Of a stretch of DNA of 5,657 nt, positions 5,633 to 5,657 are shown one piece after another (the stretch's first letter is position 1; the number at the start of each line of letters is the position of its first letter). A model generated the notes under the pieces. The model worked only from the letters and a program-made list of their open reading frames with translations. It was not told where the DNA came from and searched no databases. The stretch is from an uncultured Lachnospiraceae bacterium (GTDB lineage: Bacteria > Bacillota > Clostridia > Lachnospirales > Lachnospiraceae): positions 1 through 5,657 of the forward strand of contig UQAW01000139.1 of the NCBI GenBank assembly GCA_900539175.1, given 5' to 3'. The position numbers were made by a program, and so were the translations under genes.

Positions 5633-5657
5633 CACCATTCATGAAAGTCGATTGCTC

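Larger units (their letters stand above)
5425..5657. other. Intergenic region upstream of yicC with two outward promoters
   Basis: This 233-base stretch holds the yicC leader and promoter, the probable divergent promoter and the hairpin at 5613-5632. No convincing gene is seen in it. An ATG at 5641 on the plus strand starts a frame that is open to the window edge but has no ribosome site upstream, so it is not called. Confidence 0.6.

Noticed and set aside
1..5657. CRISPR arrays, tRNA or rRNA genes, insertion sequences, defence or phage genes
   Set aside because: No regular spaced repeats, cloverleaf-like segments, transposase motifs or accessory genes were seen; nearly all the sequence is accounted for by seven core genes.

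Overview
The window reads as a conserved core-gene cluster from a low-to-moderate GC Gram-positive anaerobe of the Clostridia, most probably Lachnospiraceae. This rests on the gene order yicC-remA-gmk-rpoZ-rimO-pgsA-cinA, the presence of RemA, and the style of the proteins (for example the SGFSGAGKGT P-loop in guanylate kinase). The assignment is made from recall of family patterns, not from a search. All seven genes lie on the minus strand, so the transcript runs from high to low coordinates.

Layout in transcription order. A near-consensus sigma-A promoter (5504-5532) drives the cluster. yicC (5424-4546) is followed 12 nt later by remA (4533-4258, TTG start). remA overlaps gmk (4265-3639) by 8 nt, and rpoZ (3633-3316) follows 5 nt after gmk. 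An 81-nt gap holds an 11-bp perfect hairpin. Then come rimO (3234-1897) and pgsA (1913-1374), which overlap by 17 nt. A 118-nt gap holds two tandem hairpins with nearly interchangeable arms, followed by cinA (1255-92). The last 91 bases hold no recognisable gene but contain a nested imperfect palindrome. Beyond the main promoter, 5533-5657 carries a plausible divergent plus-strand promoter and an 8-bp hairpin; the gene it would serve lies outside the window.

Functionally the cluster mixes RNA and nucleotide housekeeping (YicC endoribonuclease family, guanylate kinase, RNA polymerase omega), a DNA-binding regulator (RemA), ribosomal protein S12 modification (RimO), phospholipid synthesis (PgsA) and NMN salvage (the CinA C-terminal domain). 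Tight spacing or overlaps within yicC-remA-gmk-rpoZ and rimO-pgsA suggest two translationally coupled blocks, with the intergenic hairpins setting the ratios between blocks and cinA.

I see no undescribed multi-gene system. The best leads are a CinA whose N-terminal pyrophosphatase-type domain has lost its GPTxDD-type motif and about 25 residues while its deamidase domain looks intact, and the duplicated-arm hairpin pair in the cinA leader, which has the geometry of an attenuator.
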